DNA of 41,753 bases from a virus: positions 1 to 41,753 of the IMG/VR virus record IMGVR_UViG_3300042566_000210; one strand, 5' to 3'. The translations under genes and the position numbers were made by a program. The notes beneath the pieces are model-generated. The model worked only from the letters and a program-made list of their open reading frames with translations. It did not search any database and was not told where the DNA came from. Positions 16,580 to 24,900 of this stretch are shown here, one piece after another. Within the stretch, counting starts at the first letter, position 1. Every line of letters starts with the position of its first letter.

Positions 16580-18595
16580 ATGACAGCTGTAAACATCAAG
16601 GCGTTTCGAGGCCAAGTGCCCCGTGTGAGCGACAGACTGTTGCAGCCCAACTACGCCACCCGCGCACTGAACTGCAAGATCACATCAGGCAAACTGGAAC
16701 CTCTTGCGGGCCTCAGTCTGGTGTTTGATGCTGAGGAGCAGATCACCACGGTGTACCGCTACCGGGCGTTCGTCAATGGAGCGTATGAGGACAACTGGTT
16801 GTCGTGGCCTGAAGTAGTCAGCGTCGCCCAATCACCCAATGCCAACGACGCCTACGGTCGTTTTTACTTTGCAAGCGAGTCATTCTCCCCGAGGATGTCC
16901 AGCTACGCACTGGCGGTGCAGAACCTGCCCTACCCAACAGAGTTTTTGGCACTCGGCATTCGCCCGCCTGCATCAGCCCCAAGCAACCCAACGGTCTCTG
17001 GCGGCGGCGGCACCGTTGAGAGCCGCGCCTACGTCGTCACGTTTGTGGATAACTTCGGGCAGGAGTCTCCGCCCAGCCCCCCAACAGACGTGGTATCAGG
17101 TCACCACAACGGCACTTGGACAATCTCCACGCTCCCGGCCAAGCCAGCCAACTCGTTTTCGGTCAGCACTGCCTCTACAACATCCCCCGGCGTAGTTACA
17201 GTTACGCTTGCAGCCGGCGACTTTTCGCTGGACCAGTACGAGCAGATTACGATCTCCGGTGTCGCCGGCATGACTGCGCTCAACGGCATTTTCAGGATTG
17301 TCAGCGTAGACGCAGCCGCAAACAAGTTCACCGTTTCTCTGGTAACCACGCAGACCTACTCCAGCGGCGGTACTGTAGCCCGCACAGCCACATACGACGC
17401 CGACTCATACAAGTACCGCGTGTACCGCACAGTGGGCACGTCCGGGGATTTCCTGTTCGTCGGTGAGACAACCACGAGCGCTACGTCGTTCGTAGACACC
17501 GTTGCTGCCGCAGACCTCGGTGAGGTACTGCCGACTGCCGACTCGTCGACACCTCCGAAGAATTTGATCAGCCTGATCAGCCTGCCCAACGGCTGCTTGG
17601 CTGGCCTTGCCGGTAACGAGCTGTGCTTCAGTGACCCCTATATGCCGTACTCTTGGCCGGTGCGTAACCGCTATGCGTTCGCGGGCGTCGGCGTTGCTGC
17701 CGTGGCCGCTAGCAACTCGGTGATTGTGTTGACCGACACCTACCCCGTGCTGTTTACTGGCTCCGACCCTGACACCATGTCCGCCACGACGCTGGAGACC
17801 TATGCCCCCTGCGTGTCGGCTCGCGGTGTCGTCGATATCGGCAGCGAGGCCATCTACCCTAGCTTTGACGGCCTGTGGATCGTGTCACCCGGCGCTGTAA
17901 ACCGCGTCACCAGCAAGCTGTACCGTGAAGAAGAGTGGAAGCTGCTCAACCCCACGTCGTTCATCGCTGCTTTCCATGACGGCCAGTACTACGCCGCCTA
18001 CACTTCAGGAGTCACCCGCCGCGTGATGGTGTTGAACATGGGCGAGCCTGACAGCATCATCGAGGTCGATGAGAGCCCTGACGCCCTGTACCGCAATGAC
18101 TACGATGGAAAGCTGTACGCCTCCAAGGGTGAAAAGCTGTATGCGTGGGATGACTACCCGGGGCGCTCCTACGAGAGCGACTGGACCAGCAGCACCATGC
18201 AGCTTCCGTCCCCCGTTTGCATGGCTGTTGCGCAGATACATGCTGAGTTTGCTGCCGTTGTGCCCATCGACTACTCCCTGATCGAGGCTAACGAGGCTTT
18301 GATCGCCATCGGCCCTGATGCTGTTGCTGGGCACTTGAACGGTGCCGAGATTCTGACCTACGAGATAAACGGCAGCGCCCTCATCGACGTGCAGCCAGAT
18401 ATCAAGAAGCGTGTTCAGTTCACTCTGTATTCGAACGGCGCTCCGGTGTACACGAAAGAGGTTACCTCGTCCAAACCGTTCAGGCTGCCTTCGGGGTATC
18501 TGACTGAGGTGTACAACGTGGGCCTCAGCACTTCCATCAAGGTGTACTCGGTTGCAGTCGCAACGACCACCCAAGAACTGTCGCAGGCATCCTAA
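16580..18595 (+). CDS. Large tail structural protein, 671 residues
   Basis: The ATG at 16580 is chosen for the TTGAGG site and because upstream Met codons overlap the cupin gene. The beginning (MTAVNIKAFRGQVPRVSDRL) is typical for a conserved podovirus tail protein placed before internal-virion genes. It continues with a fibronectin/Ig-like region (ESRAYVVTFVDNFGQESPPS), repeats of ADSYKYRVYRTVG type, and a beta-propeller-like middle (YPSFDGLWIVSPGAVNRV). It likely forms part of the tail tube or hub. The assignment is by position and appearance. The next gene overlaps by one base. Confidence 0.72.
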   Translation: MTAVNIKAFRGQVPRVSDRLLQPNYATRALNCKITSGKLEPLAGLSLVFDAEEQITTVYRYRAFVNGAYEDNWLSWPEVVSVAQSPNANDAYGRFYFASESFSPRMSSYALAVQNLPYPTEFLALGIRPPASAPSNPTVSGGGGTVESRAYVVTFVDNFGQESPPSPPTDVVSGHHNGTWTISTLPAKPANSFSVSTASTTSPGVVTVTLAAGDFSLDQYEQITISGVAGMTALNGIFRIVSVDAAANKFTVSLVTTQTYSSGGTVARTATYDADSYKYRVYRTVGTSGDFLFVGETTTSATSFVDTVAAADLGEVLPTADSSTPPKNLISLISLPNGCLAGLAGNELCFSDPYMPYSWPVRNRYAFAGVGVAAVAASNSVIVLTDTYPVLFTGSDPDTMSATTLETYAPCVSARGVVDIGSEAIYPSFDGLWIVSPGAVNRVTSKLYREEEWKLLNPTSFIAAFHDGQYYAAYTSGVTRRVMVLNMGEPDSIIEVDESPDALYRNDYDGKLYASKGEKLYAWDDYPGRSYESDWTSSTMQLPSPVCMAVAQIHAEFAAVVPIDYSLIEANEALIAIGPDAVAGHLNGAEILTYEINGSALIDVQPDIKKRVQFTLYSNGAPVYTKEVTSSKPFRLPSGYLTEVYNVGLSTSIKVYSVAVATTTQELSQAS

Positions 18596-18789
18596 TGGCA
18601 AAAGCAGCTATCCCCGCCGTCATGACCGGCAAGCACGACCTTGACTTGGCCCTGTCGTCCATAAAGCAGAACTTGGACGCAATCACTGGGCAGGCTAGGA
18701 ATGTGAGCCGGATTCAGCCACTAGCCACTACAGCAACGCTTGCCGAGGTAATCGCGCAGCTCAACGCCGTAGTGGATAGATTGCAGTAG
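18595..18789 (+). CDS. Small coiled-coil protein, 64 residues
   Basis: It starts in a TAATG overlap with the large tail protein. The sequence is helical: ALSSIKQNLDAITGQARNV, then LAEVIAQLNAVVDRLQ at the end, with heptad-like Leu/Ile spacing. Probably a short trimeric or oligomeric coiled coil that attaches to the tail. It ends 19 bases before the acetyltransferase gene. Confidence 0.65.
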   Translation: MAKAAIPAVMTGKHDLDLALSSIKQNLDAITGQARNVSRIQPLATTATLAEVIAQLNAVVDRLQ

Positions 18790-18801
18790 TTGGGCCATAA
18801 T
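18773..18801 (+). promoter_or_regulatory. Sigma70-type promoter, leaderless, before GNAT gene
   Basis: CATAAT at 18796-18801 matches five of six bases of the -10 box. TGGATA at 18773-18778 (four of six) is 17 bases upstream. The next ATG is at 18809, exactly where transcription should start, and there is no Shine-Dalgarno sequence. The arrangement copies that at 6669. Confidence 0.6.
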
Positions 18802-18808
18802 ACACGCT

Positions 18809-19225
18809 ATGGCAGAACTCGTTTATGACCAAGCAGATCGCATCGGTGCATGGGTTGCCCAGCAGGTTGGCCAAAAAGCTAGCTGGGGCGGCTTTTACGC
18901 ATTGGGTGTGGTCGATGGTGACAAGGTTATTGCGGGTGTTGTGTTCAACAACTTCAACCGAGCCAATGCAACATGCCACATAGCCATCTCCAAGTACACG
19001 AGGTTGGTTCCTGCAATGATTGCGGCCTCGTGCGACTATGCGTTTAACTATGCAGGGCTGAAGCGGCTTACAGGGATGGTGCCATCCAACGAGCCGAAGG
19101 TTTTGGCGTTCGACAAGCACATCGGGTTTGAGGAAGAGTTCGTGATGAAGGACGGCGCACCGGGTGCCGACATGCACGTTTTGGTAATGTGGCCGGACAA
19201 ATGTCGCTGGCTGCGCAAGGAGTAA
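18809..19225 (+). CDS. GNAT-family N-acetyltransferase
   Basis: 138 residues with the usual GNAT order: a strand-rich N-terminus with YALGVVDGDKVIAGVVFNN, a helix around the acetyl-CoA site (VPAMIAASCDYAFNYAGLKR), and the C-terminal GMVPSNEPKVLAFDKHIGFE, which matches the last helix and strand of GNATs. It would transfer an acetyl group from acetyl-CoA to an amine of unknown type. A GNAT gene just before internal-virion genes is recurrent in podophages. A substrate among virion proteins or host factors is possible. It has its own promoter and no ribosome binding site. Confidence 0.85.
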   Translation: MAELVYDQADRIGAWVAQQVGQKASWGGFYALGVVDGDKVIAGVVFNNFNRANATCHIAISKYTRLVPAMIAASCDYAFNYAGLKRLTGMVPSNEPKVLAFDKHIGFEEEFVMKDGAPGADMHVLVMWPDKCRWLRKE

Positions 19226-19228
19226 ATC

Positions 19229-20257
19229 ATGGGCGGTAAATCAGATGCACCACCACCGGACTACAGCGGGATGGCTGCGGCCAACAAGTACGCCGCTGAA
19301 GTTTCAGAAAGGCTAGGCACGCGCCAAATGGACTTTGCCGAGCGTCAATATGCGGAGATGAAACCTCTGGCTCAGCGTGTTGCCGCGTCCCAAGTGGCCG
19401 CCCAAGAGCAGCAGATGGGGCAGGCCAAGGACTACTACGACTACCAAATCAACACGTTCCGACCGGTGGAGCAGGGGCTAGTGCGGCAGGCGCAGGAGTT
19501 CGACACCGAGAATTACCGTGAGCAACTTGCCCGTCAGGCGTCCGCTGATACCTCTCGTGCGTTCGGCGTGGCTGAGAACGTCACAGCCCGTAACCTAGCC
19601 CGCCGTGGTGTGGGCCCCGGCTCCGGCAACGCGATGGCCATGCAGAATCAAAACGCTCTGGCGCTGGCTTCCGCTCGCGCAGGTGCGGCCACAGGCGCAC
19701 GCAATCAAGCCGAACAGCTGGGCTGGGCTCGTAAGATGGACGTTGTCGGTCTCGGTCGCGGCCTTGCTGGTGCTTCGACAGCCGCATACAGCGGCGCTAC
19801 AGGCGCGGGTTCTGCCGGCATGAACACAGCCATGTCCGCTGGCAACCAATACAGCCAAGCGTTTGGCCAAGGAGTTGGCACGCAGATGAGCGGCGCTCAG
19901 ATGGGCATCCAAGGCGCGGGCCAGATTCTCAATGCGCAGACGAGCGTGTACAACACCGCGCAGAGCCAAGCTGATCCGCTGGCATCCATTGCTGGTATGG
20001 CGATCGGCGGCTGGGCTGCTGGCGGCTTTAAGGGCTCGGACATCCGCATCAAACAGAACATCGAGCTGGTCGGTCGTGACGAGCGCACCATGCTGCCACT
20101 GTACGAGTTTGAGTACATCAACGGCTCTGGCCGCCGCTTCCTTGGCGTTATGGCTCAGGACGTGCTGGAGAAATACCCTGATATGGTCTTCACGATGCCT
20201 GACGGTTTCATGGCAGTAAATTACGCCGGTCTCGGCTTGGAAATGGTGGAGGTGTAA
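19229..20257 (+). CDS. Internal virion-type protein ending in S74-like domain
   Basis: 342 residues. The first 250 are Gln/Ala/Gly-rich helical sequence typical of ejected core proteins. The C-terminus carries S74-like features: S270 and K275 in GSDIRIKQN match the Ser-x4-Lys dyad, followed by LYEFEYINGSGRRFLGVMAQ and DGFMAVNYAGLG. It is short for a full chaperone domain. It may self-cleave or only share the fold. Three bases separate it from the GNAT gene. The first of three virion-ejection candidates. Confidence 0.8.
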   Translation: MGGKSDAPPPDYSGMAAANKYAAEVSERLGTRQMDFAERQYAEMKPLAQRVAASQVAAQEQQMGQAKDYYDYQINTFRPVEQGLVRQAQEFDTENYREQLARQASADTSRAFGVAENVTARNLARRGVGPGSGNAMAMQNQNALALASARAGAATGARNQAEQLGWARKMDVVGLGRGLAGASTAAYSGATGAGSAGMNTAMSAGNQYSQAFGQGVGTQMSGAQMGIQGAGQILNAQTSVYNTAQSQADPLASIAGMAIGGWAAGGFKGSDIRIKQNIELVGRDERTMLPLYEFEYINGSGRRFLGVMAQDVLEKYPDMVFTMPDGFMAVNYAGLGLEMVEV

Positions 20258-20260
20258 ACC

Positions 20261-21949
20261 ATGGCAGATTTCTTCAAAGGCCTCGCCGGTGGTTTTGGAA
20301 CCGGCCTCCAGTTTGGGCGGGCAATGCGCGAACGTCGTATGGAAGATGACCTCGCTAAGGCGTATGCCAAGCCGGAGGAGTACGTCGACTACACCCCCGA
20401 GCAGACACGTGAAATTCAACGGCTGCAGGAAACTGGTGCGTATGACGTCCAAGCTCTACCCGGAGCTGAAGGCGCTGCGCCAACGCTGCGCTACACACCC
20501 AGACAAGGTCTTGACCTAGGCCAAGGCGAAATGCCTGCAGCCCCCACTGACATCGCACCGGGTCAAGTCCAGCGTTACGGTGGGCGGACTACTGCAGGGC
20601 AATTCAACCCCACTGAGCTGCGTGGCCTGCAGATGCAAGAGGCCGCTCGTGTTCTAGGCAGCTACGGTGACGCCAAAGGCGCAGCAGCCCTGCAAGCGCA
20701 GGCTGAAGAGCAGGCGTATCAGGCTAAGTATCGCCCCCTGCAGTTAAAACAACTGGAGGGAAACATTGCTGGCCAAGAGCAGCAGCGTGAACTGACCGGC
20801 ATACAGCTCGGGAGTGCCAAGCGTACCGAGGCTGAGCAGCTGAACGCCTCCAACTTCAGCGCCTTTGCGGCTGAGAACCCCAACCTCAGCACGGCTGAGC
20901 TGAAAGATGCAGCGTTCAAGCAGTTCAAGTTCTCACCCAAGCAGTGGCAGGACGCCGTCAACACGCGCCTTGGTATTTCCGACACGGAGCAGAAGCTGTT
21001 TGTGTCTGGGGTCAAAGACAAGCTCAAGGGCAAAAACCTGCAGCAGCTCGGCTCCCTGTACAACTCGGACCCTGACTTCGACGACAAAACTGACTTGGCC
21101 ATCGTGCCCGGCAAGAACGGCGCTGTCACTCTGAACTTCATCGACAAGGCCACCAACAAAATCACCGGCTCGCAGACGTTCAACAACGAAGCACTGGCCA
21201 CTGAGTACCTGAACAAGCAAGCCACTGAGCCCGAGACCATTGGTTCTTGGATGCTGGCCCTTCAGAAGAATCAGGCTGCCATCAACGCGTCCAACGCTTC
21301 CGCTTCCAAGGACCGCGCAATCGGCTCGGCTTACGCGGACGGCTCTCGTGGCGGCAAGGGCGGACTCAAACAGAAAGTGGCGGACTTCAAAGAAGTCTAT
21401 GGCCGTGACCCAACCGAAGCCGAGAAGGGCATTCTTGCTGGCCTGACCAACAAGCCACGCGAGTACACTGCTGCGGACGTAAACGCCCGCGCCAAACTGA
21501 TGATAGACGGTGGCATGGCCGACCCGGATGATCCGACTAAACCACTGTCGCCGCAGCGAGCCATTCAGATAGCTACGTCTGAGCTGTCCGGTGTGCCGTA
21601 CGTCAGCCCTGTGGACCAACTCATCAAAGACATCGCCGACGCTAGAAACGCCAACAAGGGCAACCCGCCTGCGGCAGGTGCGCCCGCCACAACCCCAGCT
21701 GCAGCACCAGCACCGAGAGGTCCAGCTTCACTGGGCCCGGACCCTAGCCGCCCACAGCCCGGAGTTAGCCCTGTGACTGGGCTGTCTCGTGAGACTCCTG
21801 TACAAGCCCCTAACGTGGTCGCGGCTGTTGGTCGCGGGCTTGATGCTGGACAAGAACGCTACAAAGTCTATTTAGAGACTAAAATAGCCAACAAACAGCC
21901 TCTGACAGCAGACGAAAAACTTCGAGCGAAGAGGCTTGGCTTACAGTAA
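20261..21949 (+). CDS. Internal virion-type protein, 562 residues
   Basis: It begins three bases after the previous stop. It starts with MADFFKGLAGGFGTGLQFGR, a Gly-rich N-terminus that resembles short membrane-interacting segments of ejection proteins. Then comes a long helical, Gln/Ala/Lys-rich body with a compact domain around residues 240-330, and a disordered Pro/Ala linker at residues 465-520. No enzyme motif is visible. By position, between the S74-tailed protein and the giant protein, it is the middle member of a three-protein ejection set comparable to T7 gp14-gp15-gp16. Confidence 0.75.
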   Translation: MADFFKGLAGGFGTGLQFGRAMRERRMEDDLAKAYAKPEEYVDYTPEQTREIQRLQETGAYDVQALPGAEGAAPTLRYTPRQGLDLGQGEMPAAPTDIAPGQVQRYGGRTTAGQFNPTELRGLQMQEAARVLGSYGDAKGAAALQAQAEEQAYQAKYRPLQLKQLEGNIAGQEQQRELTGIQLGSAKRTEAEQLNASNFSAFAAENPNLSTAELKDAAFKQFKFSPKQWQDAVNTRLGISDTEQKLFVSGVKDKLKGKNLQQLGSLYNSDPDFDDKTDLAIVPGKNGAVTLNFIDKATNKITGSQTFNNEALATEYLNKQATEPETIGSWMLALQKNQAAINASNASASKDRAIGSAYADGSRGGKGGLKQKVADFKEVYGRDPTEAEKGILAGLTNKPREYTAADVNARAKLMIDGGMADPDDPTKPLSPQRAIQIATSELSGVPYVSPVDQLIKDIADARNANKGNPPAAGAPATTPAAAPAPRGPASLGPDPSRPQPGVSPVTGLSRETPVQAPNVVAAVGRGLDAGQERYKVYLETKIANKQPLTADEKLRAKRLGLQ

Positions 21950-21980
21950 CGTGTAGTTCCAGCGATTCAAAGGTACGCTC

Positions 21981-24900
21981 ATGTCAGCACTTGATAAAAT
22001 CCGCCAAGCATTTCCCGACTTACAGAACGCCAGTGACTCGGAACTCTTGGGGGAGATTTCAAAGCTGACTGGCCGCCAGTATGAGTCCACAGCTACCATG
22101 CTCGGCGTTGCCCCTCGTGGCACGGCGTCTGAAGTTGCCCGCCAGATTGGCGCAGGCTTTGCAGTTGATCTCCCACGCATGGTGGGTAAAGGTCTGCAGT
22201 ACACCGGTATCTCTGAGGGTGGCGGACGCGCCCTTGTTGAAAGCGCCGATGAGCGAGCCCCCGGCTGGACCCCAGACATGCGCGGTCGCGGTTTGGTTGG
22301 CGAAGCCCTCGTTACAGGCGCTCGTGCCGTCGGTCCTATGGCACCTGCCATCGCGGCCAGTCTTTTACCCGGTGGTCAGTTTGCGGCTCCAGCTGTGGCA
22401 GCTGGCTTGTTCGGCACTTCCAGCGCTCAGGAGACCTACGAGAAACTCAAAGGCCAAGGCGTGTCCGAAGAGGATGCTCTTGCTGCCGCCCGCCGCGTCG
22501 GCTTGATTCAAGGCCCGCTTGAAGGCGCGGCCACTGCAGTTGGCCTTGGTGCTTTCCGCGCAGCTAAACCCCTCGTTGGCCTTGGTGGCACAACCGCTGG
22601 CGTGGCCAGTCGTATGACGGACACCGCTGTCCTGAAGCCCTTCGCCAAAGGCATGGCTACAAACTTGGTCGTGCAACCGGGTACTGAAGTCATTCAGGAT
22701 GTCGGCGCTGCCAAGGTCGAAGAGGCCTACGGCGGTAAGCCAGAAGACTTGGGCGAGATTGCGCGGTCTTCAGCCTTGGGTGGTTTGGGTCTGACGATGC
22801 TGTTGGGCCCCTTTGCCCTTGGTGGTCAGGTCGCTCGCGCTCGTCGCACCGAAGCGCTCAAGGAAGCCTTGTATGGGCAGGACACACCAACCGAAGTACG
22901 AGCCAAAGCCATTGACCTAGTCATGGCGGAAGCCAAGCGCCAAGGCATCGCCGGCAGCGACGTCGAGCAGTGGTTCGACCAGCAGTTGACCATGGAAGAC
23001 GCACGCAATGCGGAGCTGGCCAAGCTGGAGTCCGAGCGCGAAGCTGGCGAGAAGAACTTGCTTGTAACTGAAGAAGCTCCACTGCAAGAACGCATTGACA
23101 GCAACTTGGGGTTGCAGCGCACCGACCGTAAGGGCTACGAGGCTCAGTTCAAAGCTGCGTACGACGAGCCAAGCGGCCAGTTTGCATCTGACCCTGAGAC
23201 CGGCATTGAGCGTGAGCTTACAGCTGGCGAGGTGCTGCGCCGCAGCACAGGCGAGACCGATCTCACTGCTGCCGCAGATACAACCACCGCTGGTGTGACC
23301 AAACCTGCTGCGCCTTCGATATTCAGCGAGCTGGACACCAAGCTCAACCAACAGGGCATCAAGCCATCAAAGGCCACGCGTGACATCTACCAGTACATGG
23401 AAGCCGAGGGCATCGACCCTGCGTCACCGGAAGCTGAACCAGTTCTGAACGCGCTGGCCCAGAGCAAAATGAGCGAGGCCCGCAAGGCCGTTGGCGAAAT
23501 CATTCGAGCAAGGAGCCCCCGTGGCACAGGAATACCTACTGTTCAGCAGCCTGCAGGAGGCGTGGGAGTCGGGGGCGCTGTCGTTCCGGGAGGCATGGGA
23601 GATGCAGGACCAGCTGCTCCTGTCGCAGGAACAATGGTCAGAAGTCCCGCCGTCGCTGGAGGAGCACTTCAACAAACTGGCGTTCTTCCAGTCGCCGCCG
23701 GCCAACCATCTACCACTGTAACTACCGGAGCACCAAGTGGCCCTCAAGCCCCTCAAACCATCCAAACAGCGCCGCAAGGACAAACGCCTGCCGCCATCAC
23801 AGATGCCGCCCCAGTAAAGGCCAATACGACCCTGCGCCTGAACAAGCAGGAAGCCGTAGAGGATCAAGACGCTGCGCTGGCGAACTACGTTGAGATCGCC
23901 CGTGAGACCGGTAACACCGCAGGTCTGGACGCTACGCTGGCCGACGCCGCTGGCAAGCGCCAAGACCAGAAAGAATTTACCAAGGAAGACCTCGACGCGA
24001 TCATCGAAGAGCAAGTCGGCAAAGGCAAAAACAAAGACCGCGACCGCAAAATCTTGCGCGCCTATATTCTTGCACGCAAGGCAGCCCAAGGGGAAAGAGT
24101 CAAGACAAGCGAAAAGGTCGGCGCGGCGTTTGGCATTCAGGGCAGCCGTGTTCGGCAGATCGGAAACCCAGAAAAGCTTGCAGACATCGCGGTGTCCATG
24201 GGCTTTGACCGAAATCAGGTGTTCACCGAGCTTGGCATCGAGTCCACCACGGAAGGGGCTGTTGACCTCACGCAGGCGCAAGAGTCTGTAGATGGGGGGG
24301 TTGATGCTGAAGCGGCGGTTGACGACACCGCTGAAGGGGACGTGGATGCAAACGCTGACGACTCTAGGTACTGGCAAAAGTCCAGCACCGCAGGGAGCGA
24401 CACGGCGGTCAAATTTGTCAAGTTGGCCGATGCCATTGATGAACTGAAAGCGACCAAAGCTGAACTCACTCAGCTTGGCGTAGTTGAGGCCGCGCAGTCC
24501 GTGCAATCCCGCATTGACGAGCTCAGCGCCAAGCTTGATACTTTGATGGCCGAAGCGGCTGCGAAGGACGCCCCCAAGGCTGCTCCAGTGTCCAAGGCAC
24601 CGGCCACTGTCAAAGAAGCCCAGCAGCGCTGGAAAGATGCTGGCCGGGACATCACCAAGCTCTCGTCGGAAGACTTGGGCCTGCTGCTGCCCTACGTGCG
24701 CGACACCATCAAAAACACAGAGCTCGCAGGCAAGATCACTGCTGAGCTGCAAAGCCGTGGAGACACCAATGCCGTTCAAGTCGAAAGCCCAGCAAGCGTA
24801 CCTGTTCAGCCAAAAGCCGAAGCTGGCCAAGGAGTGGGCGGACAAGTACGGCGTGCCCCAAAGCCTGCCGAAAAAAGCCAAGCCCCAGCCGTCATCCTCA

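Noticed and set aside
21591-21776. Open frame in the linker of the 562-residue virion protein
   Set aside because: It lies in a disordered linker as the nested genes do, but the product is Arg/Gln/His/Pro-rich and no ribosome binding site is seen.
23424-24881. 485-residue open frame antisense to the giant gene
   Set aside because: Long only because stops are rare in this phase in GC-rich genes; Cys, Arg and Ser-rich with no recognisable motif.
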